Below are positions 25,386 through 34,869 of a DNA stretch of 64,000 nucleotides, piece by piece; position 1 is the stretch's first letter, and each line of letters opens with the position of its first letter. This DNA comes from Cronobacter condimenti 1330. Its GTDB lineage: Bacteria; Pseudomonadota; Gammaproteobacteria; Enterobacterales; Enterobacteriaceae. Both the position numbers and the translations under genes were made by a program. The notes beneath the pieces were generated by a model that saw only the letters and a list, made by a program, of their open reading frames with translations, was not told the origin of the DNA and did not search any database. The DNA is taken from NCBI RefSeq assembly GCF_001277255.1, contig NZ_CP012264.1, positions 3,348,001-3,412,000 on the forward strand. Reading direction: 5' to 3'.

Positions 25386-25544
25386 TTAGCTTTTACTCTG
25401 TACCCAGAAGGCGTGAATGAGGCCCGGGATGTAACCCAATAGCGTCAGCAGAATGTTGAGGATAAACGCCCAGCCGAAACCCTTTCCCAGCAGTACGCCG
25501 AGTGGCGGCAGTATGATAGTAAAAACGATTCTCCAGAATCCCAT
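25386..25544 (-). CDS. yqaE: PMP3/YqaE-family small membrane proteolipid
   Basis: A 52-residue, two-helix membrane protein nearly identical to E. coli YqaE (MGFWRIVFTIILPPLGVLLG, GYIPGLIHAFWVQ). The PMP3 family is linked to membrane potential and salt or cold stress in plants and yeast; in E. coli yqaE is part of the Cpx envelope-stress regulon. The start has CAGGAGTAACT upstream. The location agrees with the E. coli map between kbp and the nrd region. Confidence 0.93.
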   Translation of the reverse strand: MGFWRIVFTIILPPLGVLLGKGFGWAFILNILLTLLGYIPGLIHAFWVQSKS

Positions 25545-25781
25545 AGTTACTCCTGTAGTGGTTTTTGCAGGTTTTGTAAGTTGCTTATTTTTATTAAGTT
25601 TAGTCGCTAAACCGCAAATCGCTACCTTTCATACAGGACTTTACCCGCCTTAACATGGCTATACAGAACCCTGCGTTTAACAATTTACCAACAAAACCCG
25701 ATCAATTCGGTTGTGAGGAGGCGGCAGGCTGGGCTACTGTTGCTATGTTAAATAAACGGTGTGAATACTCAGGAGGACATC

Positions 25782-25961
25782 ATGTTTGAAGCAGGCGATA
25801 TCGTGCAACCACGTCTGGGCGGCCCGAAGTTAAAAGTGATTGAAGTACATGACGATCAGATTGTCGCGGTGCGTCCGGATGATGAGCACGGCGAGAAGGT
25901 GACGCTGAAAGCCGCCGATGTAGCTTTATATAAAGAAGACGGCGATTTCGGCGTTTGTTAA
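25782..25961 (+). CDS. YodC-like DUF2158 small protein
   Basis: A 59-residue protein of the YodC/DUF2158 family: a small SH3-like barrel with the FEAGDIVQPRLGGPKLKV start typical of the family and a Cys at the very end. Function unknown. The ATG at 25782 is picked for the strong AGGAGG seven bases upstream; a longer frame from 25761 lacks one. Confidence 0.82.
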   Translation: MFEAGDIVQPRLGGPKLKVIEVHDDQIVAVRPDDEHGEKVTLKAADVALYKEDGDFGVC

Positions 25962-26018
25962 TGTTTACGCGCGCGCCCGATAGCGGGTGCGCTGCGCTTA
26001 GCCGCCCTAAAACAAGCT

Positions 26019-26309
26019 TTAATCTTGGTATGCGTGTTCGCTGAGCTGATGATAAAAGCCGAGAATGCGCTTCAGTAATGCCTGCAACTCATCATCGTGC
26101 CACTGCGCCAGGGGGCGCGAATGCGGTGCGCTGAAGCTGTCCTGCAGCGCTTTCAGCGATGGTTGTAGCGCTTGCGGCAGCGCTGCGGGCGCAATATCGA
26201 CCAGCACCTCAAAATAGCAGCGCAGCAGTTTTTTGTGCAGCGTCCCCTCCCCGGTGAGCGCCAGCACGCCCTGTTCAAGCTGGTATAACACGTCGCGAAG
26301 TGCATTCAT
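26019..26309 (-). CDS. Small hypothetical protein, helical
   Basis: A 96-residue protein, all-helical by appearance (MNALRDVLYQLEQGVLALTGEG, LKALQDSFSAPHSRP, LLKRILGFYHQLSEHAYQD), without signal or membrane segments. I do not recognise the family. Met at 26309 is the most natural start, but the ribosome-binding site is weak. The GC content matches the backbone, suggesting a resident gene. Confidence 0.6.
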   Translation of the reverse strand: MNALRDVLYQLEQGVLALTGEGTLHKKLLRCYFEVLVDIAPAALPQALQPSLKALQDSFSAPHSRPLAQWHDDELQALLKRILGFYHQLSEHAYQD

Positions 26310-26831
26310 GATCTTTGCTGAAACCTCTAAAAAACAGGCAGGCATTATCGCGGTGACTCGCTAAACGTGGGCTGAATAATGGTTAAAACCTTTTTACGGG
26401 GCGCTAATCATATTCATCACACCGATAAATGCGGGCCGTATGCCACGCGCGCACATTCGCCGCCACAAGCCAAAACAGCATAATCCACTGGATTTTTAGT
26501 TAATGCGCTATCTGAAACTCCGCGCGGTCGCAAAAAATGCCTCGTAAAACATTCTCTGCCAACTGGCAGGCATTGCCGTCATCCATGCATCACTTAACTT
26601 ATTGAAAATAAATAACAATAAAATCCACCCCGCGAAAAATAGCGAGCCGCTGCACATTTTTGATTTTCCAGAGGATTTTATTAACAAAGCGGCGATAAAT
26701 AAAAATTTATCGCTAATTGAAAGGATTAAACCAGACATATACTCTACCATCAACGCAAAATGCCAGGCATATCGCCAGCATTATTCGTACCTTTCCCGTT
26801 TTCCCTGTTGATGGTTCAGGAGCTTAATCCG
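26310..26831. other. Intergenic region upstream of alaE
   Basis: About 520 bases. The central part (26580-26720) is AT-rich, as is common for promoters of this area in E. coli that are bound by H-NS. Frames of 60-80 codons on both strands overlap each other and look like chance. No RNA gene recognised. Confidence 0.4.
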
Positions 26832-27287
26832 ATGTTTTCGCCGCATTCTCGCTTGCGTCACGCCGTAGCGGACACGTTTGCCATGGTAGTGTATTGCTCC
26901 GTCGTGGGGATGATGATTGAGATATTCGTCTCCGGAATGAGCTTCGAGCAATCCCTTTCCTCACGTCTGGTCGCGATTCCGGTCAATATGGTGATCGCCT
27001 GGCCTTACGGGCTATACCGTGACGCCTTTATGCGTGTTGCGGCGCGCCTCGGCAGGGGCCGTCTGGTGAAGAATATTGCGGATGTGCTGGCCTATATCAC
27101 GTTTCAGTCACCCGTTTACGCCGCTATTTTGCTGTTTGTCGGCGCGGATATCCCGCAGATCATCGCTGCGGTCAGCTCCAATATTGTGGTGTCGATGATG
27201 ATGGGGGCGGCCTACGGGTATTTCCTCGATTACTGCCGCCGTCTGTTCCGGGTAAGCCCCGCAGCGCCGGTCAGCGCGCAGGCCTGA
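26832..27287 (+). CDS. alaE: L-alanine exporter AlaE
   Basis: A 151-residue inner-membrane protein with four predicted helices, homologous throughout to E. coli AlaE (YgaW), which exports L-alanine and prevents its toxic accumulation from dipeptides. Landmarks are RHAVADTFAMVVYC, VAIPVNMVIAWPYGLYRD and AAYGYFLDYCRRLFRV. The ATG at 26832 has CAGGAG upstream and matches the family start. It is convergent with ygaC, 12 bases away. Confidence 0.92.
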   Translation: MFSPHSRLRHAVADTFAMVVYCSVVGMMIEIFVSGMSFEQSLSSRLVAIPVNMVIAWPYGLYRDAFMRVAARLGRGRLVKNIADVLAYITFQSPVYAAILLFVGADIPQIIAAVSSNIVVSMMMGAAYGYFLDYCRRLFRVSPAAPVSAQA

Positions 27288-27298
27288 GAAGGGACGGA

Positions 27299-27643
27299 TT
27301 ACTGCGGTTCGCCAAACAGACCGTTCAGATAACGCTCCAGCGCCATGCGGGAGCTAAACCCCAGCGGAATGCCGTAATGTTCCTGCGCGTCGCCGCCCAG
27401 CCAGAGCGGGAACTGCTGATAATGATCGCACATTTTCATCTCTGAAGCCGGGTCCGCCAGCGACTGGCTGCGTTCCCTGAGCGTGGGGTGAATGACGAGC
27501 GCCGTACGCCCCATCCGCGCTTCGCGATTCACATACACATAATTCTCGCCGCGACGATAACCATAAGTTTTTGGCGTCACCACATCCATGGTAAACCCGG
27601 CTTTCTCCAGTACGCGCGCCACCTCATCGGGTCGTAAATACAT
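27299..27643 (-). CDS. ygaC: YgaC, DUF2002 family
   Basis: A 114-residue cytosolic protein, the same length as E. coli YgaC and close in sequence (MYLRPDEVARVLEKAGF, YGYRRGENYVYVNREARMGRTALVIHP). The role is unknown; in E. coli its transcription is Fur-repressed. It is divergent to ygaM. Confidence 0.93.
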   Translation of the reverse strand: MYLRPDEVARVLEKAGFTMDVVTPKTYGYRRGENYVYVNREARMGRTALVIHPTLRERSQSLADPASEMKMCDHYQQFPLWLGGDAQEHYGIPLGFSSRMALERYLNGLFGEPQ

Positions 27644-27804
27644 AACTTTTCCTCATCTGCTTCAGACTGCGGGGAAACCTTACATTAGGAGGATTAGCAG
27701 GGCTTTCGGAAAAGTCCAGAAACGCCCTCAGACGGCCCACTGCGCCGAAGCGGCTCACATTTTGTTCTATACTGTGATGAAGTGAACACAAAAGGGAGAA
27801 TGCT

Positions 27805-28131
27805 ATGTTTAACAGAATCAACCGTAGTGACGTGAACGCTGGTGTAGATGACATCAATAACGACATCAGCCGCCTTGCCGATACGCTGGAAGGCGTTCTG
27901 AAATCCTGGGGCAGCGATGCCAAAGGCGAAGCGGACGTAGCGCGCCGCAAAGCAGAATCTCTGCTGCGTGAAACCCGCGCACGTATGCATGGCAGAAGCC
28001 ATGTGAATCAGGCCGCGCGCGACGCCGTGAGCTGTGCGAGCACCTTTGTCCGCGAACGCCCGCTTTCAAGCATCGGGATTGGCGCAGCCGTCGGTATCTT
28101 CCTCGGTGCGCTGCTTATCTCTCGCCGTTAA
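27805..28131 (+). CDS. ygaM: YgaM, DUF883 family ribosome/membrane-associated protein
   Basis: A 108-residue protein of the ElaB/YgaM/YqjD family: an amphipathic helical N-terminus (DDINNDISRLADTLEGVLKS), a coiled-coil region, and one C-terminal membrane helix (SSIGIGAAVGIFLGALLI) ending in SRR. Relatives YqjD and ElaB anchor ribosomes to the inner membrane in stationary phase. The start has AAAGGGAGAA upstream; a terminator follows. Confidence 0.93.
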   Translation: MFNRINRSDVNAGVDDINNDISRLADTLEGVLKSWGSDAKGEADVARRKAESLLRETRARMHGRSHVNQAARDAVSCASTFVRERPLSSIGIGAAVGIFLGALLISRR

Positions 28132-28156
28132 TCGTCTGAAGCACGGTTCAATGCTT

Positions 28157-28184
28157 TTCCCCGGCGCTGCCGGGGAACGTTTTT
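28157..28184 (+). terminator. Intrinsic terminator of ygaM
   Basis: TTCCCCGGC, loop GCT, GCCGGGGAA (28157-28177), then CGTTTTT. Located 25 bases after the ygaM stop. Confidence 0.85.
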
Positions 28185-28327
28185 ACGTCTCGTTCTCCGC
28201 TTTCTGAATTCCTCTTCATAGCAATCCGCTTACTATAGTAATGCCCCTGCCGCCCTTTTTCCCTTTAACGTCTCGTTATGGCGCGCTGCCTGCCTGTAGG
28301 GTATGTCCTCTCGTTGCGTTGACAGAA

Positions 28328-28374
28328 ACCCTATATATTGCGTAGTTGAAAGTTATCACAACTACATCTAGTAT
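28328..28374 (+). promoter_or_regulatory. Two NrdR boxes upstream of nrdHIEF
   Basis: Cores CTATATATTG (28331-28340) and CTACATCTAG (28362-28371) match the NrdR box core CwATATaTwG (first fully, second 8 of 10) and lie 31 bases apart, three helical turns, the spacing NrdR needs. NrdR represses ribonucleotide reductase operons when dATP is plentiful. The nrdH start is 74 bases further on. Confidence 0.75.
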
Positions 28375-28447
28375 CTTTCTTATCAAACCACCCCAATCCA
28401 CACTGCATTGCGGTGACGATTTTAATTCATTGATGAGAATACGAATC

Positions 28448-28693
28448 ATGAGCATAACTATTTACACAAAAAATGATTGCGTCCAGTGTCACGCCACCAA
28501 ACGCGCGCTGGAAAGCCGCGGCATCGCGTTTGACACCATCAATCTGGATGAACAGCCAGAGGCGGTCGACACGCTGCGCGCCCAGGGTTTTCGCCAGTTG
28601 CCCGTTGTGTTAGCAGGCGATCTCAGCTGGAGTGGTTTTCGCCCGGATATGATCAACCGCCTGCGCGCCACCTCGCTTGCAGCGAACGCATGA
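28448..28693 (+). CDS. nrdH: Glutaredoxin-like NrdH-redoxin
   Basis: An 81-residue electron donor for the class Ib ribonucleotide reductase NrdEF. The redox motif CVQC (residues 11-14) and the NrdH signature WSGFRPDMI near the C-terminus are present. The ATG at 28448 is the family start; the frame is open earlier. The stop overlaps nrdI (ATGA), starting the coupled nrdHIEF operon. Confidence 0.96.
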   Translation: MSITIYTKNDCVQCHATKRALESRGIAFDTINLDEQPEAVDTLRAQGFRQLPVVLAGDLSWSGFRPDMINRLRATSLAANA

Positions 28694-29091
28694 GCTCGCT
28701 TATCTACTTCTCCAGCCGCTCGGAAAACACCCATCGTTTTATCGCGCGGCTGGGTCTCCCGGCGTCACGTATTCCCCTTGCAGAGGATGCGCGGCTACGG
28801 GCAGACGAGCCCTACATCCTGGTAGTGCCGACTTACGGCGGCGGTGGAACCGTGGGCGCTGTGCCACGCCAGGTTATCCAGTTTCTTAACGATGAACACA
28901 ATCGCGCGCTGCTGCGTGGCGTTATTGCCGCAGGCAACCGTAATTTCGGCGAAGGGTTTTGCCGCGCCGGTGACGTCATCGCCCGCAAGTGTCAGGTGCC
29001 CTTTCTCTACCGTTTCGAGCTGATGGGCACCGGGCAAGACATCGATAATGTGCGTAAGGGAGTCAACGAATTTTGGCAACGACATCACTAA
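28690..29091 (+). CDS. nrdI: Flavodoxin-like NrdI, cofactor assembly for NrdF
   Basis: A 133-residue flavodoxin-like protein that supplies the oxidant for assembling the dimanganese-tyrosyl radical of NrdF. FMN-site residues are IYFSSRSENTHRF and VPTYGGGGTVGAVP. Length matches E. coli NrdI (136). It overlaps nrdH by four and nrdE by 19 bases. Confidence 0.95.
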   Translation: MSSLIYFSSRSENTHRFIARLGLPASRIPLAEDARLRADEPYILVVPTYGGGGTVGAVPRQVIQFLNDEHNRALLRGVIAAGNRNFGEGFCRAGDVIARKCQVPFLYRFELMGTGQDIDNVRKGVNEFWQRHH

Positions 29092-31223
29092 CAGGCGACG
29101 CCGTACCGCAAACGCCGCCGGACTATCACGCGCTGAACGCGATGCTTAATCTTTACGATGCCTCCGGCCGTATCCAGTTTGAAAAAGACCACGAGGCGGT
29201 CGCCGCTTTTATGGCCGCTCACGCCGGGCCGCGTTCCATGACTTTTGCCGACGCCCGCGCGCGTCTGGACTGGCTGGTGAACGAAGGCTATTACGACGAA
29301 AACGTGCTGAAGCGCTACGACATGACTTTCGCAGCCGGATTATTTGACGAGGCGCACCGCTACGGCTTCACGTTTAAAACGTTTCTCGGCGCCTGGAAGT
29401 TTTACACCAGCTATACGCTGAAAACGTTTGATGGCAAACGCTATCTGGAGCACTTCCCGGATCGCGCCTGTATGGTCGCGCTGACGCTTGCCTGTGGCGA
29501 TGAAACTCTGGCGCGCCAGATTCTGGAAGAAATCTTAAGCGGCCGTTTCCAGCCCGCGACGCCCACGTTTCTTAATTGCGGCAAGAAACAGCGTGGGGAG
29601 CTGGTCTCCTGTTTCCTGCTGCGTATCGAAGACAATATGGAGTCCATCGGGCGCGCGGTGAACGCTGCGCTTCAGTTGTCCAAACGCGGCGGCGGCGTAG
29701 CGTTTTCACTGTCGAACCTCCGAGAAGCGGGCGCGCCGATAAAGCGCATCGAAAACCAGTCTTCCGGGGTTATCCCGGTGATGAAAATGCTGGAAGACGC
29801 GTTCTCTTACGCCAACCAGTTGGGCGCGCGCCAGGGCGCCGGTGCCGTGTATCTGAACGCGCACCACCCGGACATCCTGCGGTTTCTGGATACCAAACGC
29901 GAAAACGCCGATGAGAAAATCCGTATTAAAACGCTCTCGCTCGGCGTGGTTATCCCCGATATCACCTTTGAGTTGGCCAAGGTTAACGCACAGATGGCGC
30001 TCTTCTCGCCTTACGACGTGGAGCGCATTTACGGCAAGCCGTTCGGCGACATCAGCGTCAGCGAGCTTTACACACAACTGGTGGAAGACGAGCGCATCCG
30101 CAAGCATTACATCAGTGCCCGCGAGTTATTTCAGCGCCTGGCGGAGATCCAGTTTGAGTCCGGCTATCCGTACATCATGTTCGAAGACACGGTAAACCGT
30201 GCCAACCCGATTGCCGGGCGCATCAACATGAGCAACCTGTGCTCAGAGATTTTACAGGTCAACAGCGCGTCCACCTTCGACGAAAACCTCGATTACGCGA
30301 CGACAGGCCAGGATATCTCCTGCAATCTCGGCTCGCTGAATATCGCCCATACGATGGACTCGCCCGACTTTGGCCGTACCGTCGATGTCGCCGTACGCGC
30401 GCTGACGGCGGTTTCTGATATGAGCCACATTCGCTGCGTGCCCTCTGTTGAAGCGGGCAATGCCGCCTCGCACGCCATTGGTCTTGGGCAGATGAACCTG
30501 CACGGTTATCTCGCGCGCGAAGGCATCGCCTACGGCTCGCCAGAAGGACTCGATTTCACCAACCTCTATTTTTATACCGTGACCTGGCATGCGCTGAATA
30601 CCTCCATGCAGCTTGCGCGCGAGCGCGGCGAGCGTTTCGAAGGCTTTGAGGCATCCCGTTACGCCAGCGGCGACTATTTCGAAAAATACCTGACGCAAAC
30701 CTGGGCGCCCAAAACGGCGCGCGTTGCCGCGCTCTTTGAAGCCGCTGGCATTACGCTTCCCACACCGGCGATGTGGCGACAGCTTCGTGACGACGTCATG
30801 CATCACGGGCTCTACAACCGCAACTTACAGGCCGTGCCGCCGACCGGGTCTATTTCGTATATCAACCACGCGACGTCGAGCATCCACCCGATTGTCTCGA
30901 AAATTGAAATCCGCAAAGAAGGCAAAATCGGTCGCGTCTATTATCCGGCGCCCTTTATGACCAATGACAACCTGGCGCTGTATCAGGATGCGTATGAAAT
31001 TGGCCCCGAGAAAATCATCGACACCTACGCCGAGGCGACGCGCCATGTGGACCAGGGGCTGTCGCTCACGCTCTTCTTCCCGGATACCGCCACCACGCGC
31101 GATATCAACAAAGCGCAGATTTACGCCTGGAAGAAAGGTATCAAGACGCTTTATTACATTCGCCTGCGCCAGCTGGCGCTGGAAGGCACCGAAATTGAGG
31201 GCTGCGTCTCCTGCGCCCTGTAA
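29073..31223 (+). CDS. nrdE: Class Ib ribonucleotide reductase alpha subunit NrdE
   Basis: The 716-residue catalytic subunit reducing ribonucleoside diphosphates. Catalytic cysteines are in ATPTFLNCG... ELVSCFL and SDxSCNLGSLN (here DISCNLGSLN), and the C-terminal redox pair is EGCVSCAL, which takes electrons from NrdH. It starts with TTG within the end of nrdI; the N-terminus MATTSLTGDA aligns with E. coli NrdE. It is used under iron limitation and oxidative stress with manganese. Confidence 0.96.
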   Translation: MATTSLTGDAVPQTPPDYHALNAMLNLYDASGRIQFEKDHEAVAAFMAAHAGPRSMTFADARARLDWLVNEGYYDENVLKRYDMTFAAGLFDEAHRYGFTFKTFLGAWKFYTSYTLKTFDGKRYLEHFPDRACMVALTLACGDETLARQILEEILSGRFQPATPTFLNCGKKQRGELVSCFLLRIEDNMESIGRAVNAALQLSKRGGGVAFSLSNLREAGAPIKRIENQSSGVIPVMKMLEDAFSYANQLGARQGAGAVYLNAHHPDILRFLDTKRENADEKIRIKTLSLGVVIPDITFELAKVNAQMALFSPYDVERIYGKPFGDISVSELYTQLVEDERIRKHYISARELFQRLAEIQFESGYPYIMFEDTVNRANPIAGRINMSNLCSEILQVNSASTFDENLDYATTGQDISCNLGSLNIAHTMDSPDFGRTVDVAVRALTAVSDMSHIRCVPSVEAGNAASHAIGLGQMNLHGYLAREGIAYGSPEGLDFTNLYFYTVTWHALNTSMQLARERGERFEGFEASRYASGDYFEKYLTQTWAPKTARVAALFEAAGITLPTPAMWRQLRDDVMHHGLYNRNLQAVPPTGSISYINHATSSIHPIVSKIEIRKEGKIGRVYYPAPFMTNDNLALYQDAYEIGPEKIIDTYAEATRHVDQGLSLTLFFPDTATTRDINKAQIYAWKKGIKTLYYIRLRQLALEGTEIEGCVSCAL

Positions 31224-31232
31224 GGAATTCTC

Positions 31233-32195
31233 ATGACCCGTTTAAGCCGTATTAGCGCCATTAACTGGAACAAACTCCAGGACGAGAAAGACCTGGAGGT
31301 GTGGAACCGGCTCACCAGCAATTTCTGGCTGCCGGAAAAAGTGCCGCTCTCCAATGATATTCCGGCGTGGCAAACGCTCAGTGCGTCCGAACAGCAGCTG
31401 ACGATACGCGTGTTTACCGGTCTGACGCTGCTCGACACCATTCAGAACGCTATTGGCGCCCCCGCGTTGATGCAGGACGCGCTGACGCCGCATGAAGAGG
31501 CGGTGCTGTCGAACGTGAGTTTTATGGAGGCTGTGCACGCCCGCTCGTACAGTTCGATTTTTTCTACGCTCTGCCAGACCCGCGACGTCGACGCCGCCTA
31601 TGCCTGGAGCGAAGACAACGCGCCCCTTCAGCGCAAAGCGCAGATTATTCTCGCGCATTATCGCAAGGACGATCCGCTGAAGAAAAAAATCGCGAGCGTG
31701 TTTCTCGAATCGTTCCTGTTTTATTCCGGCTTCTGGTTGCCGATGTACTGGTCGAGCCGCGGCAAGCTTACTAATACCGCCGATCTTATTCGTCTCATCA
31801 TTCGCGACGAGGCGGTACACGGCTATTACATCGGCTACAAATATCAGCAGGCGCTGGCGAAAGTCGACGACGCGCGGCGCGACTCGCTTAAAGCATTCGC
31901 GCTGGAGCTGATGATGGATCTCTATGATAACGAACTCGCTTATACGCAAGCGCTTTACCAGGATGTGGGCTGGGTTGAAGAGGTCGGCGCGTTCCTGTGC
32001 TACAACGCCAATAAGGCGCTGATGAACCTCGGCTATGAGGCGCTGTTCCCGGCTGAGATGACACAGGTGAATCCGTCAATTCTGGCGGCGCTCTCTCCCG
32101 GCGCGGATGAAAACCACGACTTTTTCTCCGGATCCGGCTCGTCTTATGTCATGGGTAAAGCGGTAGAAACCGAAGACGAGGACTGGGATTTTTAG
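31233..32195 (+). CDS. nrdF: Class Ib ribonucleotide reductase beta subunit NrdF
   Basis: The 320-residue radical-bearing subunit, using a dimanganese (or diiron) cofactor. Metal ligands lie in FMEAVHARSY, FLESFLFYSGF and IIRDEAVHGYYIGY. The C-terminus DEDWDF is the tail that docks into NrdE. It starts nine bases after nrdE. E. coli NrdF is 319 residues. Confidence 0.96.
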   Translation: MTRLSRISAINWNKLQDEKDLEVWNRLTSNFWLPEKVPLSNDIPAWQTLSASEQQLTIRVFTGLTLLDTIQNAIGAPALMQDALTPHEEAVLSNVSFMEAVHARSYSSIFSTLCQTRDVDAAYAWSEDNAPLQRKAQIILAHYRKDDPLKKKIASVFLESFLFYSGFWLPMYWSSRGKLTNTADLIRLIIRDEAVHGYYIGYKYQQALAKVDDARRDSLKAFALELMMDLYDNELAYTQALYQDVGWVEEVGAFLCYNANKALMNLGYEALFPAEMTQVNPSILAALSPGADENHDFFSGSGSSYVMGKAVETEDEDWDF

Positions 32196-32453
32196 CCCAC
32201 TTTCGCGTGGAAATAAATAGTGAACAGGCAGCCGAATTATTTGCTGCAAACAGGTAACATCCGCGAAAATATCTCAGCTCACTTCTACACTTCTATTTCT
32301 TATCATTAACGGGTGAATCGCACTGATTCACCCGTCATTTCGTTGTGCAAAACGAAAAATATTGTCTTCAATTCTCTGCCGCTCAGCCCAGCAATACCGG
32401 GAAATAGCGCCATTTCGTCATCACCTTTCACCGCGCGCGCGGGAAATTCAGGG
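32196..32453. other. nrdF-proV intergenic region
   Basis: AT-rich DNA between the nrd operon and proU. In E. coli this region includes the osmoregulated proU P1 promoter and upstream H-NS sites; I cannot point to P1 with certainty here. No small gene recognised. Confidence 0.5.
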
Positions 32454-32481
32454 TTGTCTCAGAATCTCAGTATGCTAGGGT
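32454..32481 (+). promoter_or_regulatory. proU P2-type sigma-70 promoter
   Basis: TTGTCT (32454-32459) and TAGGGT (32476-32481) with a 16-base spacer (CAGAATCTCAGTATGC). The E. coli proU P2 promoter, from memory, is TTGCCT / TAGGGT with a nearly identical spacer. It drives osmotically induced transcription and is repressed by H-NS at low osmolarity. It lies about 70 bases before proV. Confidence 0.8.
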
Positions 32482-32549
32482 ATGGCCCGGTAACTATTTC
32501 CTGCAGGAATCATCTTAACGGCAAAATATAACAGGACTCACGCTATTGC

Positions 32550-33752
32550 ATGGCAATCAAATTAGAGATTAAAAATCTATACAAAATATTTGGAGAGCAC
32601 CCGCAGCGGGCCTTTAAATATATTGAAAAAGGGCTTTCAAAAGCGGAAATACTGGAAAAAACAGGGCTATCTGTCGGCGTAAAAGACGCCACTCTGGCCA
32701 TTGAAGAAGGCGAGATATTTGTCATCATGGGATTATCCGGCTCGGGTAAATCCACTATGGTCCGCCTTCTCAATCGCCTGATTGAACCCACCCGCGGCCA
32801 GGTGTTGATTGACGGTGAAGATATCGCCCGCATATCAGATGCTGCGCTGCGCGAGGTGCGCAAGAAAAAGATAGCGATGGTCTTCCAGTCATTTGCACTG
32901 ATGCCGCACATGACGGTCTTAAATAATACCGCCTTCGGCATGGAATTAGCCGGTGTGCCGCTGAAAGCGCGTCAGGAAAAAGCGCTCGACGCCCTGCGTC
33001 AGGTCGGGCTTGAGAATTATGCCCACGCCTATCCCGATGAACTTTCGGGCGGGATGCGCCAGCGTGTCGGGCTTGCCCGCGCGCTCGCAATTAATCCCGA
33101 CATTCTGTTAATGGATGAAGCATTCTCGGCGCTCGATCCGTTAATTCGCAGTGAAATGCAGGATGAATTAATTAAGCTTCAGGCGCGCCACCAGCGCACT
33201 ATCGTTTTTATTTCCCACGATCTTGATGAAGCCATGCGAATTGGCGATCGCATCGCGATTATGCAAAACGGCGAAGTCGTCCAGGTCGGCACACCCGATG
33301 AAATTCTGAATAATCCGGCGAATGATTATGTGCGCACGTTTTTCCGCGGCGTCGATATCAGCCAGGTCTTCAGCGCCAAAGATATTGCGCGCCGAAGCCC
33401 CGGCGGCTTGCTGCGTAAAACACCCGGGTTTGGCCCGCGCTCAGCTATCAAATTATTGCAGGATGAAGATCGCGAATTTGGGTACGTTGTCGAGCGCGGC
33501 AACCGCTTTGTCGGCACCGTCTCGGTGGATTCTCTGAAAGCGGCGCTGGCGGCAGGCCAGGGGCTGGACAGCGCGTTGCTGGACATTCCCGCGGCAGTAA
33601 ATGCCGATACGTCGTTAAGCGAACTGCTCTCGCCTGTTGGGATCGCGCCCTGCGCCGTCCCGGTGGTGAGTGAGGAGCAACAGTATGTGGGCGTTATCTC
33701 GAAAGGGGTACTGCTACAGGCTTTAGATCGCGAGGGGACCACGCATGACTGA
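32550..33752 (+). CDS. proV: Glycine betaine/proline ABC transporter ATP-binding protein ProV
   Basis: The 400-residue ATPase of the ProU osmoprotectant importer. It has Walker A GLSGSGKST, signature LSGGMRQRVGLARAL and Walker B ILLMDEAFSALD, followed by two C-terminal CBS domains that tune uptake to ionic strength. Length equals E. coli ProV. It overlaps proW by eight bases. Confidence 0.97.
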   Translation: MAIKLEIKNLYKIFGEHPQRAFKYIEKGLSKAEILEKTGLSVGVKDATLAIEEGEIFVIMGLSGSGKSTMVRLLNRLIEPTRGQVLIDGEDIARISDAALREVRKKKIAMVFQSFALMPHMTVLNNTAFGMELAGVPLKARQEKALDALRQVGLENYAHAYPDELSGGMRQRVGLARALAINPDILLMDEAFSALDPLIRSEMQDELIKLQARHQRTIVFISHDLDEAMRIGDRIAIMQNGEVVQVGTPDEILNNPANDYVRTFFRGVDISQVFSAKDIARRSPGGLLRKTPGFGPRSAIKLLQDEDREFGYVVERGNRFVGTVSVDSLKAALAAGQGLDSALLDIPAAVNADTSLSELLSPVGIAPCAVPVVSEEQQYVGVISKGVLLQALDREGTTHD

Positions 33753-34815
33753 TCAGACGCAAAACCCGTGGGGTACCGGCACCGCTGACGCAGCGGCCAA
33801 TAATGCCAGCAGCGCAGACGCCTGGGGCAGCCCAACGCCTGCGCCGGACGGTCATACCGCCGACTGGCTGAACAGCGCGCCGGCACCCGCGCCGGAACAT
33901 TTTAATATCATGGATCCGTTCCATAAGACGCTTATTCCGCTCGACAGTTGGGTGACACAGGGCATCGACTGGGTAGTGTCGCACTTCCGCCCGCTCTTCC
34001 AGGGCATTCGCGTGCCGGTGGATTACATTCTGAGCGCCTTCCAGCAACTGCTGCTGGGGATGCCAGCGCCAGTGGCGATAGCGATTTTCGCGCTTATCGC
34101 CTGGCAGATTTCCGGCCTCGGTATGGGTGTTGCCACCCTGATATCGCTGATTTTGATAGGCGCTATCGGCGCCTGGTCGCAGGCGATGGTGACGCTGGCA
34201 CTGGTACTGACCGCCCTGCTGTTCTGCGTGCTGATAGGGCTACCGCTTGGGATCTGGCTTGCCAGAAGCCCGCGTGCGGCGAAAATTATTCGCCCGCTGC
34301 TGGATGCGATGCAGACAACGCCTGCTTTTGTCTATCTGGTGCCGATTGTGATGCTGTTTGGCATTGGCAACGTGCCGGGCGTGGTGGTGACCATTATCTT
34401 CGCCCTGCCGCCGGTCGTGCGTCTGACTATCCTTGGGATTAACCAGGTGCCGGAGGATCTCATCGAAGCGGCGCGTTCGTTTGGTTCAAGCCCGCGTCAG
34501 ATGCTTTTCAAAGTTCAGTTACCGCTGGCCATGCCCACCATTATGGCGGGGATTAACCAGACGCTCATGCTTGCCCTCTCCATGGTAGTGATTGCCTCGA
34601 TGATTGCCGTCGGCGGGCTTGGTCAGATGGTGCTGCGCGGCATTGGCCGCCTCGATATGGGGCTTGCCACAGTCGGCGGCGTGGGGATTGTTATCCTCGC
34701 GATTATCCTTGACCGCCTGACGCAGGCGGTGGGCCGCGACGCACGAAGCCGCGGCAACCGCCGCTGGTATTCAAGCGGCCCGCTTGGCCTTATCACTCGT
34801 CCATTCATTAAATAA
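33745..34815 (+). CDS. proW: Glycine betaine/proline ABC transporter permease ProW
   Basis: The 356-residue membrane subunit of ProU. A long cytoplasmic-to-periplasmic N-terminus rich in Ala/Asn/Pro (residues 1-95) precedes the transmembrane segments and the EAA loop (EAARSFGSSPRQMLFKVQLPLAMPTI) that contacts ProV. Length is near the E. coli value (354). Confidence 0.96.
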   Translation: MTDQTQNPWGTGTADAAANNASSADAWGSPTPAPDGHTADWLNSAPAPAPEHFNIMDPFHKTLIPLDSWVTQGIDWVVSHFRPLFQGIRVPVDYILSAFQQLLLGMPAPVAIAIFALIAWQISGLGMGVATLISLILIGAIGAWSQAMVTLALVLTALLFCVLIGLPLGIWLARSPRAAKIIRPLLDAMQTTPAFVYLVPIVMLFGIGNVPGVVVTIIFALPPVVRLTILGINQVPEDLIEAARSFGSSPRQMLFKVQLPLAMPTIMAGINQTLMLALSMVVIASMIAVGGLGQMVLRGIGRLDMGLATVGGVGIVILAIILDRLTQAVGRDARSRGNRRWYSSGPLGLITRPFIK

Positions 34816-34869
34816 AGCGCTGGCGGCGCAGGCCGCCCGCTTTCTCTCACCTCAATAAAAGGAATAACG

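Noticed and set aside
26508..26811. Overlapping short frames upstream of alaE
   Set aside because: AT-rich promoter-like DNA; frames on opposite strands overlap and match nothing.
26760..26831. Longer N-terminus for AlaE
   Set aside because: Known AlaE proteins start at MFSPHSRLRH (26832), which has a CAGGAG site; the extension is not conserved.
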